From Staphylococcus epidermidis (GTDB taxonomy: Bacteria > Bacillota > Bacilli > Staphylococcales > Staphylococcaceae), in contig NZ_AP019721.1 in assembly GCF_006742205.1 (NCBI RefSeq), positions 1 to 64,000 of the forward strand: DNA of 64,000 nucleotides, read 5' to 3'. The position numbers were made by a program, and so were the translations under genes. The notes below the pieces were generated by a model that searched no databases, was not told the origin of the DNA, and worked only from the letters and a program-made list of their open reading frames with translations. Position 1 is the stretch's first letter. Every line of letters starts with the position of its first letter. Below are positions 52,430 through 62,444 of the stretch, in pieces.

Positions 52430-52518
52430 CATAATGAGAGATGGCCAAGAATATAGGAATTCCACATGCATTGATTGATAAAAGATACATTGGTTAATTA
52501 AGAAGGAGGTTATTAAAT

Positions 52519-54927
52519 ATGAGTGAAGCAACGAAGCCATTAGAGGAGAAATATGTCTATCGTGTTGATGGATTTTCATGCGCAAACTGTGCAGGAAAGT
52601 TTGAAAGAAATGTTAAAAAAATTCCGGGAGTAGAGGATGCAAAAGTAAATTTTGGAGCATCCAAAATTTCCGTTTACGGAGAAGCAACGGTTGAAGAATT
52701 AGAAAAAGCAGGTGCCTTTGAGAACCTTAAAGTGGCTCCAGAAAAACCTAGGCGGCAGGCTCCGCAAGAGGTTAAAAAAGACAAAAATATATATCGTGTT
52801 GAAGGGTTTTCATGCGCAAACTGTGCAGGAAAGTTTGAAAGAAATGTTAAAAAAATTCCGGGAGTAGAGGATGCAAAAGTAAATTTTGGAGCATCCAAAA
52901 TTTCCGTTTACGGAGAAGCAACGATTGAAGAATTAGAAAAAGCAGGTGCTTTTGAGAATCTTAAAGTGGCCTCTGAAAAACCTGTACGGCAAGCTACACA
53001 AGAGATTAACCAGGAAAAAGAGGATGAAAAAGAAGAAAAAGTGCCATTCTATAAAAAGCACAGTACTTTACTCTATTCGACCTTATTGATTGTTTTCGGA
53101 TATCTTTCAGTCTTTGTTAATGGGGATGAGAACATTGTTACTACATTATTATTTGTAGCATCGATGTTAATAGGAGGATTATCGCTTTTTAAAGTTGGTT
53201 TCCAAAACTTGTTACGCTTTGAATTTGACATGAAAACACTTATGACTGTTGCAGTTATAGGTGGTGCGATTATAGGAGAATGGGCAGAAGTTTCTGTTGT
53301 TGTCATACTCTTTGCAATTAGTGAAGCTCTAGAACGATTTTCTATGGATAAAGCGAGACAATCAATTCGATCATTAATGGATATTGCACCTAAAGAGGCA
53401 CTTGTTAGACGAAAAGGTCAAGAAATGATGGTTCATGTAGATGATATTGCAGTTGGAGATATTATGATTGTCAAACCTGGTCAAAAGATTGCCATGGACG
53501 GGATGGTTGTAAGTGGGTACTCTGCTGTTAATCAAGCTGCCATTACAGGTGAGTCAGTCCCTGTTGAAAAAGCGGTTGATGATGAAGTATTTGCAGGTAC
53601 TCTAAATGAAGAAGGATTACTTGAAGTAGAAATAACTAAATTAGTAGAAGATACAACCATTTCAAAAATTATTCATCTTGTAGAGGAAGCACAGGGAGAA
53701 CGAGCACCATCTCAAGCCTTTGTAGAAAAATTTGCGAAATATTATACTCCGATCATCATGATCATAGCTGCGTTAGTTGCTGTAGTTCCACCATTATTCT
53801 TTGGGGCTAGTTGGGAAACATGGGTTTATCAAGGTTTAGCTGTTTTAGTCGTTGGTTGTCCATGTGCGTTGGTTATTTCCACCCCGATTTCGATTGTTTC
53901 AGCAATTGGAAATGCAGCGAAAAAGGGTGTCCTAATAAAAGGTGGCGTTTATTTAGAAGAAATGGGTGCCTTAAAGGCCATTGCTTTCGATAAAACAGGT
54001 ACTTTGACAAAAGGTGTCCCTGTTGTAACTGACTTCAATGTGTTGAACAAACAGGTAGATGAAAATGAAATGCTATCCATCATTACTGCATTAGAGTATC
54101 GTTCTCAGCACCCTCTTGCATCAGCAATCATGAAAAGAGCAGAAGAGGCGAATATTTCTTATTCAGATGTTGTGATAGATGACTTCTCTTCCATTACAGG
54201 AAAAGGAATTAAGGGTACTGTAGACGGAACGACCTATTATATTGGAAGTCCAAAACTATTTAAGGAACTGTCAAACTCTAGTTTTGATAAGAATTTAGAG
54301 AAAAAAGTTGCAACTCTTCAAAATCAAGGGAAAACTGCTATGGTTGTTGGAACTGACAAAGAAATACTAGCTATTATTGCAGTAGCAGATGAAGTACGTG
54401 AATCAAGTAAAGAAGTCATTCAAAAACTACATCAACTTGGCATCAAAAATACAATTATGCTTACCGGTGATAATAAAGGTACTGCGAATGCCATTGGAAG
54501 TCATGTCGGAGTAAAAGAAGTTCAGGCTGAATTAATGCCTCAGGATAAATTGGATTATATTAAACAATTGAAATCGGAATACAACAACGTAGCTATGATT
54601 GGCGATGGTGTCAATGATGCACCTGCATTGGCAGCTTCCACTGTTGGAATTGCAATGGGTGGAGCTGGTACTGATACAGCATTAGAAACGGCGGACGTTG
54701 CACTAATGGGAGATGATTTAAGAAAACTTCCGTTTACGGTAAAACTAAGTCGAAAAGCGCTAAACATAATAAAAGCTAACATTACTTTTGCAATTGCTAT
54801 TAAATTTATTGCCTTATTATTGGTTATTCCAGGTTGGTTAACACTCTGGATTGCGATTCTTTCAGATATGGGTGCAACTCTTCTTGTAGCGTTGAACAGT
54901 TTACGACTTATGCGAGTGAAAGATTAA
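52519..54927 (+). CDS. cadA: Cadmium-exporting P1B-2 ATPase CadA with two metal-binding domains
   Basis: CadA pumps Cd, Zn and Pb out of the cell. The 802-aa protein has two nearly identical N-terminal heavy-metal domains, each with FSCANC (C21/C24 and C99/C102), 78 codons apart; many CadA proteins have one (about 727 aa). Further on are the transport motif CPCALVIS, phosphorylation site [13 protein letters not shown] and [10 protein letters not shown]. The C-terminal end LMRVKD is complete. AAGGAGG precedes the ATG. cadC, a ZIP gene and an operator-like palindrome lie upstream; an IS1182-like element sits 9 bp after the stop. Confidence 0.95.
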   Translation: MSEATKPLEEKYVYRVDGFSCANCAGKFERNVKKIPGVEDAKVNFGASKISVYGEATVEELEKAGAFENLKVAPEKPRRQAPQEVKKDKNIYRVEGFSCANCAGKFERNVKKIPGVEDAKVNFGASKISVYGEATIEELEKAGAFENLKVASEKPVRQATQEINQEKEDEKEEKVPFYKKHSTLLYSTLLIVFGYLSVFVNGDENIVTTLLFVASMLIGGLSLFKVGFQNLLRFEFDMKTLMTVAVIGGAIIGEWAEVSVVVILFAISEALERFSMDKARQSIRSLMDIAPKEALVRRKGQEMMVHVDDIAVGDIMIVKPGQKIAMDGMVVSGYSAVNQAAITGESVPVEKAVDDEVFAGTLNEEGLLEVEITKLVEDTTISKIIHLVEEAQGERAPSQAFVEKFAKYYTPIIMIIAALVAVVPPLFFGASWETWVYQGLAVLVVGCPCALVISTPISIVSAIGNAAKKGVLIKGGVYLEEMGALKAIAFDKTGTLTKGVPVVTDFNVLNKQVDENEMLSIITALEYRSQHPLASAIMKRAEEANISYSDVVIDDFSSITGKGIKGTVDGTTYYIGSPKLFKELSNSSFDKNLEKKVATLQNQGKTAMVVGTDKEILAIIAVADEVRESSKEVIQKLHQLGIKNTIMLTGDNKGTANAIGSHVGVKEVQAELMPQDKLDYIKQLKSEYNNVAMIGDGVNDAPALAASTVGIAMGGAGTDTALETADVALMGDDLRKLPFTVKLSRKALNIIKANITFAIAIKFIALLLVIPGWLTLWIAILSDMGATLLVALNSLRLMRVKD
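52573..52923 (+). repeat. 117-bp perfect direct repeat inside cadA
   Basis: Bases 52573-52689 recur without change at 52807-52923, an offset of 234 bp (78 codons). Similarity continues on both sides with a few changes. The repeat encodes the two metal-binding domains. Perfect identity suggests recent duplication or ongoing gene conversion. Confidence 0.85.
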
Positions 54928-56602
54928 GAGTAAAAAGAGTGTGGGACATAAAGTCCCAGGATAAGTAAAAAAAGACAATTTCTATTGAAATAATATAGAA
55001 ATTGTCTTTTTTATTATTTTTTTGATTATTTTCAGCTCGTTGAGCTGTTACTTTTCTTATATTAAGTGCCATTAGCACAAATCCTAATTCTCTTTTGGCT
55101 TTATCTATCCCTCGAACGGACATTCTAGTGAAACCCAAAATAGCCTTCATAAATCCAAAAACAGGCTCCACATCAATTTTTCTTTGACTGTAGATGGTTT
55201 TTGTTTTTGGTTCTGAAAGCTTTTTATTAATTTGGGCTTTAAAATATTCCCAATTATAATTTTTCATTATTTTTTTATTTGTTTTTGAATTGAAGTTCAT
55301 ACATTGTTGTTTCAGAGGGCATTCTGAACAATCATCACATTCATATAATTTAAAGTCTCGTTTAAAACCATATTTATCATGACGATAGGCATATCTTTTA
55401 AATCCTAGTCTTTTATTATTCGGACAAATGAATTCATCGTTAATTTCGTCATAATCCCAATTTTGAGTATTAAAGATGTCACTTTTATATTTTTTAGTTT
55501 TATCTTTTATAAACATTCCATAAGTTATGAGTGGCGTTCGATTAAAATTATCTATAATTGCCATATAATTGGCTTCGCTACCATAACCTGCGTCAGCTAC
55601 AATATATTCAGGTAAATGACCGTAGGTCTCTTGTATTGTATTTAAAAAAGGTATCATTGTTCTTGTATCAGTCGGATTTTGATACACATCATAAAATAAA
55701 ACAAATTGAGAATTTGTCGCTATTTGTAAATTATACCCCGGTTTAAGTTGTCCATTTTTCATATGATCTTCTTTCATTCTCATAAATGTGGCATCGTGAT
55801 CTGTTTTAGAATAACTATTTCTATCCTTTAAAATAGATTTTTGGACTTCGTATTTATGCTTTCGCTGAGAGTAATCATTAATTTGCTTTTTGTATTTTTT
55901 AATTTTAGTTCTTTTGAGCCGTATTTGTTTTCTTATTTTAGTACATTTTTCATTATCGATATGTTGGTTTAAATCTTCGATTTCTTTATCTAAATGACTA
56001 CCAATCAAATCTATTTCTTCTTTTGTTAAGTCATTATCATGATCTTTTTTAATCTCAGGTATGATTTTATTTATCACCAATTCATGATAGAGTGCTTTAG
56101 AGTTTTCATTCATTCTTGACTCATGGTTTTGAATACTCTTTTTCCATACAAATGTATATCGATTGGCATTTGCCTCAACTTTCGTACCATCAATAAAAAT
56201 GGCCTGATCATCAATAAGATTTTGTTTCAAACACTGACTATGAAATTGAATAAATAATGATTCTAATAAAGCGTCTACTTTGGGATTTACTCTAAATCGA
56301 TTAATCGTTTTATAAGAAGGCTTTTGATTTTGTGATAGCCACATCATTCGGATACTATCATTGAGTAATTTTTCTATCTTACGTCCTGAAAACACAGATT
56401 GGGTGTAGGCATATAAAACTACTTTTAACATCATTTTTGGATGGTATGATGTTGCACCTCGATGATGTCTGAATTCATCGAATTCAGTCTCGGGAATTGT
56501 TTCTACAATATCATTTACATGTCGTGAAATATCATTTGTGGGGATAAGAACTGAAGTTTCCATTGGTAGAGTAAGTTGAGTCATGTTATAATCTTTATAC
56601 AT
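54908..56602 (-). CDS. tnp: IS1182-family transposase
   Basis: A 564-aa DDE transposase. The N-terminal DUF772-type domain contains [20 protein letters not shown] and [10 protein letters not shown]. The catalytic part has [20 protein letters not shown] near 145, [11 protein letters not shown] near 340, a cysteine block [13 protein letters not shown], and [12 protein letters not shown] near 490. The stop lies 28 bp outside the element end, inside cadA, so the last residues come from flanking DNA. The frame is unbroken and it may be active. Confidence 0.88.
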   Translation of the reverse strand: MYKDYNMTQLTLPMETSVLIPTNDISRHVNDIVETIPETEFDEFRHHRGATSYHPKMMLKVVLYAYTQSVFSGRKIEKLLNDSIRMMWLSQNQKPSYKTINRFRVNPKVDALLESLFIQFHSQCLKQNLIDDQAIFIDGTKVEANANRYTFVWKKSIQNHESRMNENSKALYHELVINKIIPEIKKDHDNDLTKEEIDLIGSHLDKEIEDLNQHIDNEKCTKIRKQIRLKRTKIKKYKKQINDYSQRKHKYEVQKSILKDRNSYSKTDHDATFMRMKEDHMKNGQLKPGYNLQIATNSQFVLFYDVYQNPTDTRTMIPFLNTIQETYGHLPEYIVADAGYGSEANYMAIIDNFNRTPLITYGMFIKDKTKKYKSDIFNTQNWDYDEINDEFICPNNKRLGFKRYAYRHDKYGFKRDFKLYECDDCSECPLKQQCMNFNSKTNKKIMKNYNWEYFKAQINKKLSEPKTKTIYSQRKIDVEPVFGFMKAILGFTRMSVRGIDKAKRELGFVLMALNIRKVTAQRAENNQKNNKKDNFYIISIEIVFFYLSWDFMSHTLFTLNLSLA

Positions 56603-56873
56603 AAGGCACCTCGTTAATTTAGTTTAGTGATGTTTATTAAATTATACGAAAGGGCCTTATTTTTTTAAAGTATTTTAATGTAAAATTACATATGAATACA
56701 AAGTATTTTGGCGAGACTCTTGAGGGAACAGGACAAGCTGAAGACTACAGGCTGAAGCTGTCCCCTAAGAAAGCGAGCCAACAATACGAAGTATTGTAAA
56801 TAAAGAAGCCAGTAAATGAATTTATGAAAACTCATTTACTGGCTATTTTGATAGGAATTATGTCCCAGGCTCT
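54936..56873 (-). mobile_element. IS1182-family insertion sequence, apparently intact
   Basis: The element is about 1.94 kb with inverted ends AGAGTGTGGGACATAA and AGAGCCTGGGACATAA (right end read in reverse). It encodes one long transposase. A perfect internal hairpin with ATAGAAATTGTCTTTTTT lies at about 54967-55013. The right end holds a stem pairing AGCCAGTAAATGA with TCATTTACTGGCT. No clear target duplication is seen. Two decayed relatives are at 33654-33855 and 46190-47155. Confidence 0.82.
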
Positions 56874-57022
56874 TTTAATCAAAATGTAGATTATTTTTTA
56901 TAAATTGTCTAATAAGAGAAGAAAAATAGGTGAAAATAAGAAAAAGGTTAGATACATATTACACAACTATATTCTTGAGTACAAATAGTAATTATAGTTA
57001 CTTATCAAAGGAGGAATCTAGG

Positions 57023-58444
57023 ATGACTGGAGAAGTGAAAAAATATGTAGACCTTTTAGTGATAGGAGCAGGGTCTGGAGGTTATGTGGCGGCAATACGT
57101 GCTGCCCAGTTAGGAAAAAAGGTGGTACTGGTTGATAAGGCGGAGTTAGGAGGAGTTTGCCTTAATCGAGGGTGTATCCCTTCAAAAGCTCTTATTAGTG
57201 CATCTGAACGAGTCAAACACATTAAACATGCCAATACAATGGGGCTTAAGGTTTCGGGTGAGGTTCAAGTTGATATGCCAGAAGTAGTAAAGTGGAAGGA
57301 CGGAATCGTGAACAAGCTAACAGATGGGATTCGCACCTTGTTAAAAGGAAATGGTGTAGAGGTCATCAGTGGGGAAGCCTATCTCACTGAAGCACATATT
57401 GCAAAAATAAAAATAGAGGACGAGGAACAGATTTTTTCCTACAAAGATTTAATTCTTGCAATAGGTTCTTTGCCAGTCGAGTTAAAAAGTATGCCATTTG
57501 ATCAAAAAAGAATCATTTCTTCAACGGAGGCATTGCAACTACAGGAAGTACCCAATCATTTAGTTGTGGTAGGTGGTGGTTATATCGGTTTAGAGTTAGG
57601 TACTGCTTATGCAAAGTTTGGGGCAAAAGTGACCATCCTTGAGGGATCGGATACAATTTTGTCCGGGACAGATCCTATCCTAACAAAAACAGTAAAACGT
57701 CATTTAAAGGAAATTGGAATCACTGTTATAACGGATGCCCTTGTTCAAGGTGGAGAAAATACAGGCGATGAAGTTAACGTCCATGTTCAAGTTGATGGAA
57801 AGGAAGAAATTATTCAAGGTGATTATTGCTTAGTTTCTATTGGGAGAAAACCAAACACAGGTAAAATTGGTCTGGAAAATATCGGAGTAGTATTAGACGA
57901 CCAAGGATTTATTAAGATAAATAACAAATGTCAAACAAACATTGAACATGTTTATGCAATAGGGGATTGTGCTGGTGGTGACCTCCTCGCTCATAAAGCT
58001 AGTTATGAAGCAAAGATAGCAGCCGAAGTGATCAGTGGTCAAAATAGTGTGATTGATTTTCAAGCGATGCCTTTTGTTATCTTCAGCGATCCTGAAGTAG
58101 CCTATACAGGTTTAACAGAGAAGGAAGCAAAGGAAAAAGGATACGAAACAGTATCCAGTCGTTTTCCATTCCAAGCAAATGCTAGGGCGTTATCTGTCTC
58201 GGATGCAGATGGCTTTGTACAAGTTGTAGCCGAAAAGAATACGAAAAGAGTGTTAGGAGTACAGATGGTTGGACCAGAGGTATCCTCTCTGATTGCAGAG
58301 GCTGTTTTTGCGATTGAGGCTGGGGCAAATGCGGAAGATCTTAGCCTTACGATTCATGCTCATCCTACCTTACCAGAACCACTTATGGAAGCAGCAGAAG
58401 GTGTGATGGGACATGCTATACATACGTTGAATAAAAAGCAATAA
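57023..58444 (+). CDS. Dihydrolipoamide dehydrogenase-like flavoprotein
   Basis: A 473-aa FAD/NAD pyridine nucleotide-disulfide oxidoreductase. The ATG at 57023 follows AGGAGG. FAD site GAGSGGYVAA near 15, redox disulfide C46/C51 in GGVCLNRGCIPSK, NAD site VVGGGYIGLELG near 185, and the active-site HAHPTLPEP near 445 all agree with Lpd enzymes. No dehydrogenase-complex genes are nearby; it sits between cadA and cadD. It may support thiol or metal homeostasis, or merely be a passenger. Confidence 0.85.
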   Translation: MTGEVKKYVDLLVIGAGSGGYVAAIRAAQLGKKVVLVDKAELGGVCLNRGCIPSKALISASERVKHIKHANTMGLKVSGEVQVDMPEVVKWKDGIVNKLTDGIRTLLKGNGVEVISGEAYLTEAHIAKIKIEDEEQIFSYKDLILAIGSLPVELKSMPFDQKRIISSTEALQLQEVPNHLVVVGGGYIGLELGTAYAKFGAKVTILEGSDTILSGTDPILTKTVKRHLKEIGITVITDALVQGGENTGDEVNVHVQVDGKEEIIQGDYCLVSIGRKPNTGKIGLENIGVVLDDQGFIKINNKCQTNIEHVYAIGDCAGGDLLAHKASYEAKIAAEVISGQNSVIDFQAMPFVIFSDPEVAYTGLTEKEAKEKGYETVSSRFPFQANARALSVSDADGFVQVVAEKNTKRVLGVQMVGPEVSSLIAEAVFAIEAGANAEDLSLTIHAHPTLPEPLMEAAEGVMGHAIHTLNKKQ

Positions 58445-58457
58445 TGTGAATGCAGGC

Positions 58458-58497
58458 CAACCTGCACTTTTTCATAAGTGCAGGTTGAATTTTTATT
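58458..58497 (+). terminator. Terminator after the Lpd-like gene
   Basis: CAACCTGCAC pairs perfectly with GTGCAGGTTG across a 10-nt loop, followed by AATTTTTATT. Confidence 0.85.
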
Positions 58498-58512
58498 AAT
58501 GGATGGAGACTC

Positions 58513-58571
58513 ATGCACATTTTGTATTGATAGATGTATTACTGTATAAAATTCCTGATGGTATGGATTAA
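58513..58571 (+). pseudogene. Tiny ZIP-transporter remnant
   Basis: The frame reads FVLIDVLLYKIPDGMD and stops. It matches the fifth-helix metal motif VLLHKIPDGL of the ZIP gene at 51495-52262, with the key histidine changed to tyrosine. Only about 16 codons remain, so this is a tentative call. Confidence 0.45.
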
Positions 58572-58671
58572 TCACTATTCATGAATTTCTAATGAACTGG
58601 GTTAATACAAATTATGAAATATATCCAATCGTTTTTCTGACTGTTTATGAACGATGAAGGAGTTGATATAA

Positions 58672-59334
58672 ATGAATTTAATTTTAACTATTCTCTCTGC
58701 TTTAGGTTCTTTTATAGTAACCAATGTCGATGATATTTTTGTCTTGATGTTACTGTTCTCTCAAGCAAGGTCACAAGCTAAAACGGGTAACAGTGGAATA
58801 GTTAGCATGGAGTCGAAAGGAAACCGTATTTATCCAAGAGATATAGTCATTGGCCAATATCTTGGTTTTGCACTTTTAGTTTTAATCAGTCTTTTAGCAA
58901 CATTTGGAGTAACACTCATTCCTGATCAGTGGGTAGGTTTGCTAGGATTAATACCGATATATCTAGGAGTAAAACTCTTTATAAAGGGTGAAGAAGAGGA
59001 TGAAGGTAACATTCTTTCCAGCTTAAACAAATTTAATAAGTTCTATTTAAGTGTAGCCTTTATCACATTCGCCAATGGCGGAGACAATATTGGAATTTAT
59101 GTTCCATTCTTTTCTACCTTAAATAACAACCAACTGATAATTACAGTTGTTACTTTCTTTATAATGGTTGCTGTCTGGTGTTTAATTGGCTATCGTCTAG
59201 CAAGGTTCAGATATGTTTCTGAAACACTTGAGAAATACGGCCGCTGGATTATCCCAATTGTGTTTATAGGATTAGGAATATATATTATGGTGGAGAACGA
59301 AACTTTCCGCGCCATTTTGAGTTTAGTGAATTAA
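58672..59334 (+). CDS. cadD: Cadmium resistance transporter CadD
   Basis: A 220-aa membrane protein of the CadD family, which confers cadmium resistance on small staphylococcal plasmids. Features are five hydrophobic helices and the conserved FIVTNVDDIFVLMLLFSQ near 15 and FANGGDNIGIYVPFF near 130, with acidic residues in the membrane. A basic/polar loop (NSGIVSMESKGNRIYPRD) divides helices 1 and 2. GAAGGAG precedes the ATG. Confidence 0.92.
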   Translation: MNLILTILSALGSFIVTNVDDIFVLMLLFSQARSQAKTGNSGIVSMESKGNRIYPRDIVIGQYLGFALLVLISLLATFGVTLIPDQWVGLLGLIPIYLGVKLFIKGEEEDEGNILSSLNKFNKFYLSVAFITFANGGDNIGIYVPFFSTLNNNQLIITVVTFFIMVAVWCLIGYRLARFRYVSETLEKYGRWIIPIVFIGLGIYIMVENETFRAILSLVN

Positions 59335-59783
59335 AAATTTCTCAAAAGTACCTCTGATTTACAGTAGGACTTTGATATTTAGAGTAAATATTTATCCTCT
59401 GACAAATAATTCTATGGATACGCTCATCTATATTTTGCTTAGCGTACAAAATTTCCGAAATGTTGGCTGTACCCCAATAAGCAATTAGAATATTATCAAA
59501 ATTGTTAATTAAGAATAGCCCTCGAAAAAATCGGGGGCTTTGCTTTTGGCATAAGACGGCCAAAACAAAGCCGAACCAAAAGGAGTGAATGTGATGTGCA
59601 TAACGCATACACATCACATTCACATTAAAACTAAATTCAAAATGGAGGGAAAGTGAAGATTCACTTTCCCTTTATTTTCATTTTTAGAATTTATTTTTTT
59701 GTGTTGAAACGCTCACACGTACAATCAAAGATTGTACTTTTAACAAGCCTACTCAATCTTACAAGGGGCAATAAAACTTTTTA
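59335..59783. other. Plasmid-like spacer with long hairpins
   Basis: No supportable gene. It holds a perfect 14-bp inverted repeat, GTGAATGTGATGTG at 59585-59598 facing CACATCACATTCAC at 59610-59623, and a terminator-like stem GGGAAAGTGA/TCACTTTCCC near 59647-59672. The CCCTCGAAAAAATCGGGGGC stem near 59519-59540 is of a type seen around small plasmid replication or mobilisation regions. A plasmid origin is inferred. Confidence 0.45.
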
Positions 59784-60572
59784 GGTTCTGTTGCAAAGTA
59801 AAAAATATAGCTAACCACTAATTTATCATGTCAGTGTTCGCTTAACTTGCTAGCATGATGCTAATTTCGTGGCATGGCGAAAATCCGTAGATCTGAAGAG
59901 ACCTGCGGTTCTTTTTATATAGAGCGTAAATACATTCAATACCTTTTAAAGTATTCTTTGCTGTATTGATACTTTGATACCTTGTCTTTCTTACTTTAAT
60001 ATGACGGTGATCTTGCTCAATGAGGTTATTCAGATATTTCGATGTACAATGACAGTCAGGTTTAAGTTTAAAAGCTTTAATTACTTTAGCCATTGCTACC
60101 TTCGTTGAAGGCGCCTGATCTGTAATTACCTTTTGAGGTTTACCAAATTGTTTAATGAGACGTTTGATAAACGCATATGCTGAATGATTATCTCGTTGCT
60201 TACGCAACCAAATATCTAATGTATGTCCCTCTGCATCAATGGCACGATATAAATAGCTCCATTTTCCTTTTATTTTGATGTACGTCTCATCAATACGCCA
60301 TTTGTAATAAGCTTTTTTATGCTTTTTCTTCCAAATTTGATACAAAATTGGGGCATATTCTTGAACCCAACGGTAGACCGTTGAATGATGAACGTTTACA
60401 CCACGTTCCCTTAATATTTCAGATATATCACGATAACTCAATGCATATCTTAGATAGTAGCCAACGGCTACAGTGATAACATCCTTGTTAAATTGTTTAT
60501 ATCTGAAATAGTTCATACAGAAGGCTCCTTTTTGTTAAAATTATACTATAAATTCAACTTTGCAACAGAACC
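59784..60572 (-). mobile_element. IS431/IS257 copy 2 (IS6 family, inverted)
   Basis: A 789-bp element with the same end repeats as copy 1 and in the opposite orientation. Flanking octamers (ACTTTTTA and ATTTGCGA) do not match, so no target duplication remains. Together the two copies bracket the lspA-cadC-ZIP-cadA-IS-lpd-cadD block. Confidence 0.93.
59842..60516 (-). CDS. tnp: IS431 transposase, copy 2
   Basis: The 224-aa IS6-family transposase is the same as copy 1 but for two residues (D in YRDISEIL, Q in LYQIWKK). DDE residues are in DETYIK, TDQAPST and EQDHRH. The frame is complete and the RBS GGAG is kept, so it is probably active. Confidence 0.96.
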   Translation of the reverse strand: MNYFRYKQFNKDVITVAVGYYLRYALSYRDISEILRERGVNVHHSTVYRWVQEYAPILYQIWKKKHKKAYYKWRIDETYIKIKGKWSYLYRAIDAEGHTLDIWLRKQRDNHSAYAFIKRLIKQFGKPQKVITDQAPSTKVAMAKVIKAFKLKPDCHCTSKYLNNLIEQDHRHIKVRKTRYQSINTAKNTLKGIECIYALYKKNRRSLQIYGFSPCHEISIMLAS

Positions 60573-60798
60573 ATTTGCGATACAACGAGGCGACATTAGC
60601 CGTTAATTTGCTTAACTGTAGAAGATTTAAAAGAACCCCTTGCCATATATTTAACAATGTTGTCCGGGATAACAACACAGTGAATCCACCGTTTAGTTAA
60701 GATGATGGATTTTTTCAAACTGTGGATGAGGTACAGAGTTTCATTAGATAAAAACAGGGAAAACTTATTAAAGAGTGATTTCTGTGAGGAGGATAATG

Positions 60799-62145
60799 AT
60801 GACAAAGAAATACGATCTTATTGTGATTGGTACAGGTTCTGCGGGGTCAATCACAGCAGCAAAATGTAATAAAGCCGGCTGGAATGTAGCTATGGTAGAT
60901 GACAGGCCGTTTGGAGGCACGTGTGCACTACGTGGATGTGACCCAAAAAAGGTTCTACATGGTGCTGCCGAGCTTATTGATTGGAACAAACGGATGGTTA
61001 AGAATGGAGTACCGTCTGAAGTCTCCATCAACTGGAAAGATCTTATGAATTTTAAAAGAACCTTTACAGATGATGTCCCGGAAAAAAAAGAGGAAGCATT
61101 GAATAAACAGGGAATCGATACGTATCATGGCAATGCATCTTTCGTGAGTGAGGACAAACTTGAAGTGAATAAAGAAGTGCTCGAGGGGAGTCATTTCTTG
61201 ATCGCTAGTGGTGCGAAACCTACCCCTTTACCCATAAAAGGAGAAGAACATCTTACTTATAGTGATGAGTTTTTGGAGTTGGATGAATTACCACAAAGAA
61301 TCGTCTTTGTTGGTGGTGGGTATATTTCGTTTGAATTTGCTCATATCGCGGCACGTGCTGGATCAGAAGTTCATATTATCCATCGAGGTCAAAGACCTTT
61401 GGAGAATTTTGATATAGATCTTGTAGATATCCTTTTAGAAAAGTCGAAAGAGATTGGCATACAGGTACATCTTCAACATTCCGTTGAATCCATTGAAAAA
61501 GAACAAGGAAAGTTTCATGTGTACGCTCGAAAAAAAGAGGATATAACGCGGTTTGAAGCAGACATTGTTATTCATGGTGCTGGACGGGTCCCTGCCTTAG
61601 ATATGAATCTTGAAAAAGGGAATATAGAAAGGAAAAAACATGGTGTCCATGTTAATGAGTATTTGCAAAGTGTAAGTAACCCGAATGTCTATGCAGCTGG
61701 AGATGCTGCAGCAACGGATGGCTTGCCCCTCACACCTGTAGCCAGTGCAGATTCTCATGTCGTAGCATCTAATTTATTGAAAGGGAACAGCAAAAAAATT
61801 GAATATCCCGTGATTCCATCTGCTGTATTTACCGTACCTAAAATGGCATCGGTAGGTATGAGCGAGGAGGAAGCCAAAAACTCTGGCCGGAATATTAAAG
61901 TAAAGCAGAAAAACATCTCCGACTGGTTTACGTATAAACGGACAAATGAGGACTTTGCTGCGTTTAAAGTGCTAATTGACGAGGATAGTGATCAAGTTGT
62001 CGGTGCTCATTTGATTAGTAATGAAGCCGATGAACTAATTAACCACTTTGCAACAGCCATTCGCTTTGGAATTTCAACCAAAGAATTGAAACAAATGATA
62101 TTTGCCTATCCAACGGCAGCTTCGGACATTGCACACATGTTGTAA
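60799..62145 (+). CDS. MerA-like pyridine nucleotide-disulfide oxidoreductase
   Basis: A 449-aa FAD/NAD(P) disulfide oxidoreductase related to mercuric and glutathione reductases. The start is the second of two ATGs (60799), 7 nt after GAGGAGG. FAD site GTGSAGSITAA near 11, redox disulfide C42/C47 in GGTCALRGCDPKK, NAD(P) site FVGGGYISFEFA near 170, and AAGDAAATDGLPLTPVA near 302. It ends at IAHML and lacks the C-terminal vicinal cysteine pair and the N-terminal metal domain that true MerA enzymes need. A broader thiol-reductase role is thus likelier than Hg(II) reduction. Confidence 0.82.
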   Translation: MTKKYDLIVIGTGSAGSITAAKCNKAGWNVAMVDDRPFGGTCALRGCDPKKVLHGAAELIDWNKRMVKNGVPSEVSINWKDLMNFKRTFTDDVPEKKEEALNKQGIDTYHGNASFVSEDKLEVNKEVLEGSHFLIASGAKPTPLPIKGEEHLTYSDEFLELDELPQRIVFVGGGYISFEFAHIAARAGSEVHIIHRGQRPLENFDIDLVDILLEKSKEIGIQVHLQHSVESIEKEQGKFHVYARKKEDITRFEADIVIHGAGRVPALDMNLEKGNIERKKHGVHVNEYLQSVSNPNVYAAGDAAATDGLPLTPVASADSHVVASNLLKGNSKKIEYPVIPSAVFTVPKMASVGMSEEEAKNSGRNIKVKQKNISDWFTYKRTNEDFAAFKVLIDEDSDQVVGAHLISNEADELINHFATAIRFGISTKELKQMIFAYPTAASDIAHML

Positions 62146-62234
62146 GTTTGCGTTTTGTGAGATGTTTATAAACCACTTTATCGTCTAATCTTGTTATATG
62201 ATCTTAGAATCAAAAAGAAAATAACTTTTTTGAC

Positions 62235-62264
62235 AGCCACATTTTTCAACGGAAGAATGTGGCT
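62235..62264 (+). terminator. Terminator-like hairpin before merR
   Basis: AGCCACATTTTTC pairs with GAAGAATGTGGCT, followed only by TCTT. It lies 90 nt after the MerA-like gene. Confidence 0.6.
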
Positions 62265-62394
62265 TCTTGGCGTGAAGAGCAGATATCTTTATTCTTAAAC
62301 TTCTAAAAAAGCTTATGTGAACACTTGATAAATAAGGTTTTTTATCTGACCTATTTTATAAGATTATTCTATAAAAGAAAAAATAATGTATGAC

Positions 62395-62426
62395 TTGACC
62401 GTGTACTATGGTACAGGGTTTATACT
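62395..62426 (+). promoter_or_regulatory. MerR-type mer promoter and operator
   Basis: TTGACC at 62395-62400 and TATACT at 62421-62426 are 20 bp apart, longer than the usual 17. The spacer contains the dyad GTGTAC-TATG-GTAC(A). An overlong spacer with a central dyad is the mark of MerR-activated promoters, where the bound regulator twists the DNA. Confidence 0.78.
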
Positions 62427-62444
62427 TTTTATTGAGGTGACAAT

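Noticed and set aside
52414..52445. Possible second SCC att repeat (GAATATCATAATGAGAG)
   Set aside because: It shares only TATCATAA-like bases with the 18-bp att core and lies in the cadA promoter; it reads better as a CadC-type operator.
59342..59623. 93-aa minus-strand frame after cadD
   Set aside because: It runs through the inverted repeat and the plasmid-like stems, has no RBS and no protein-like pattern.
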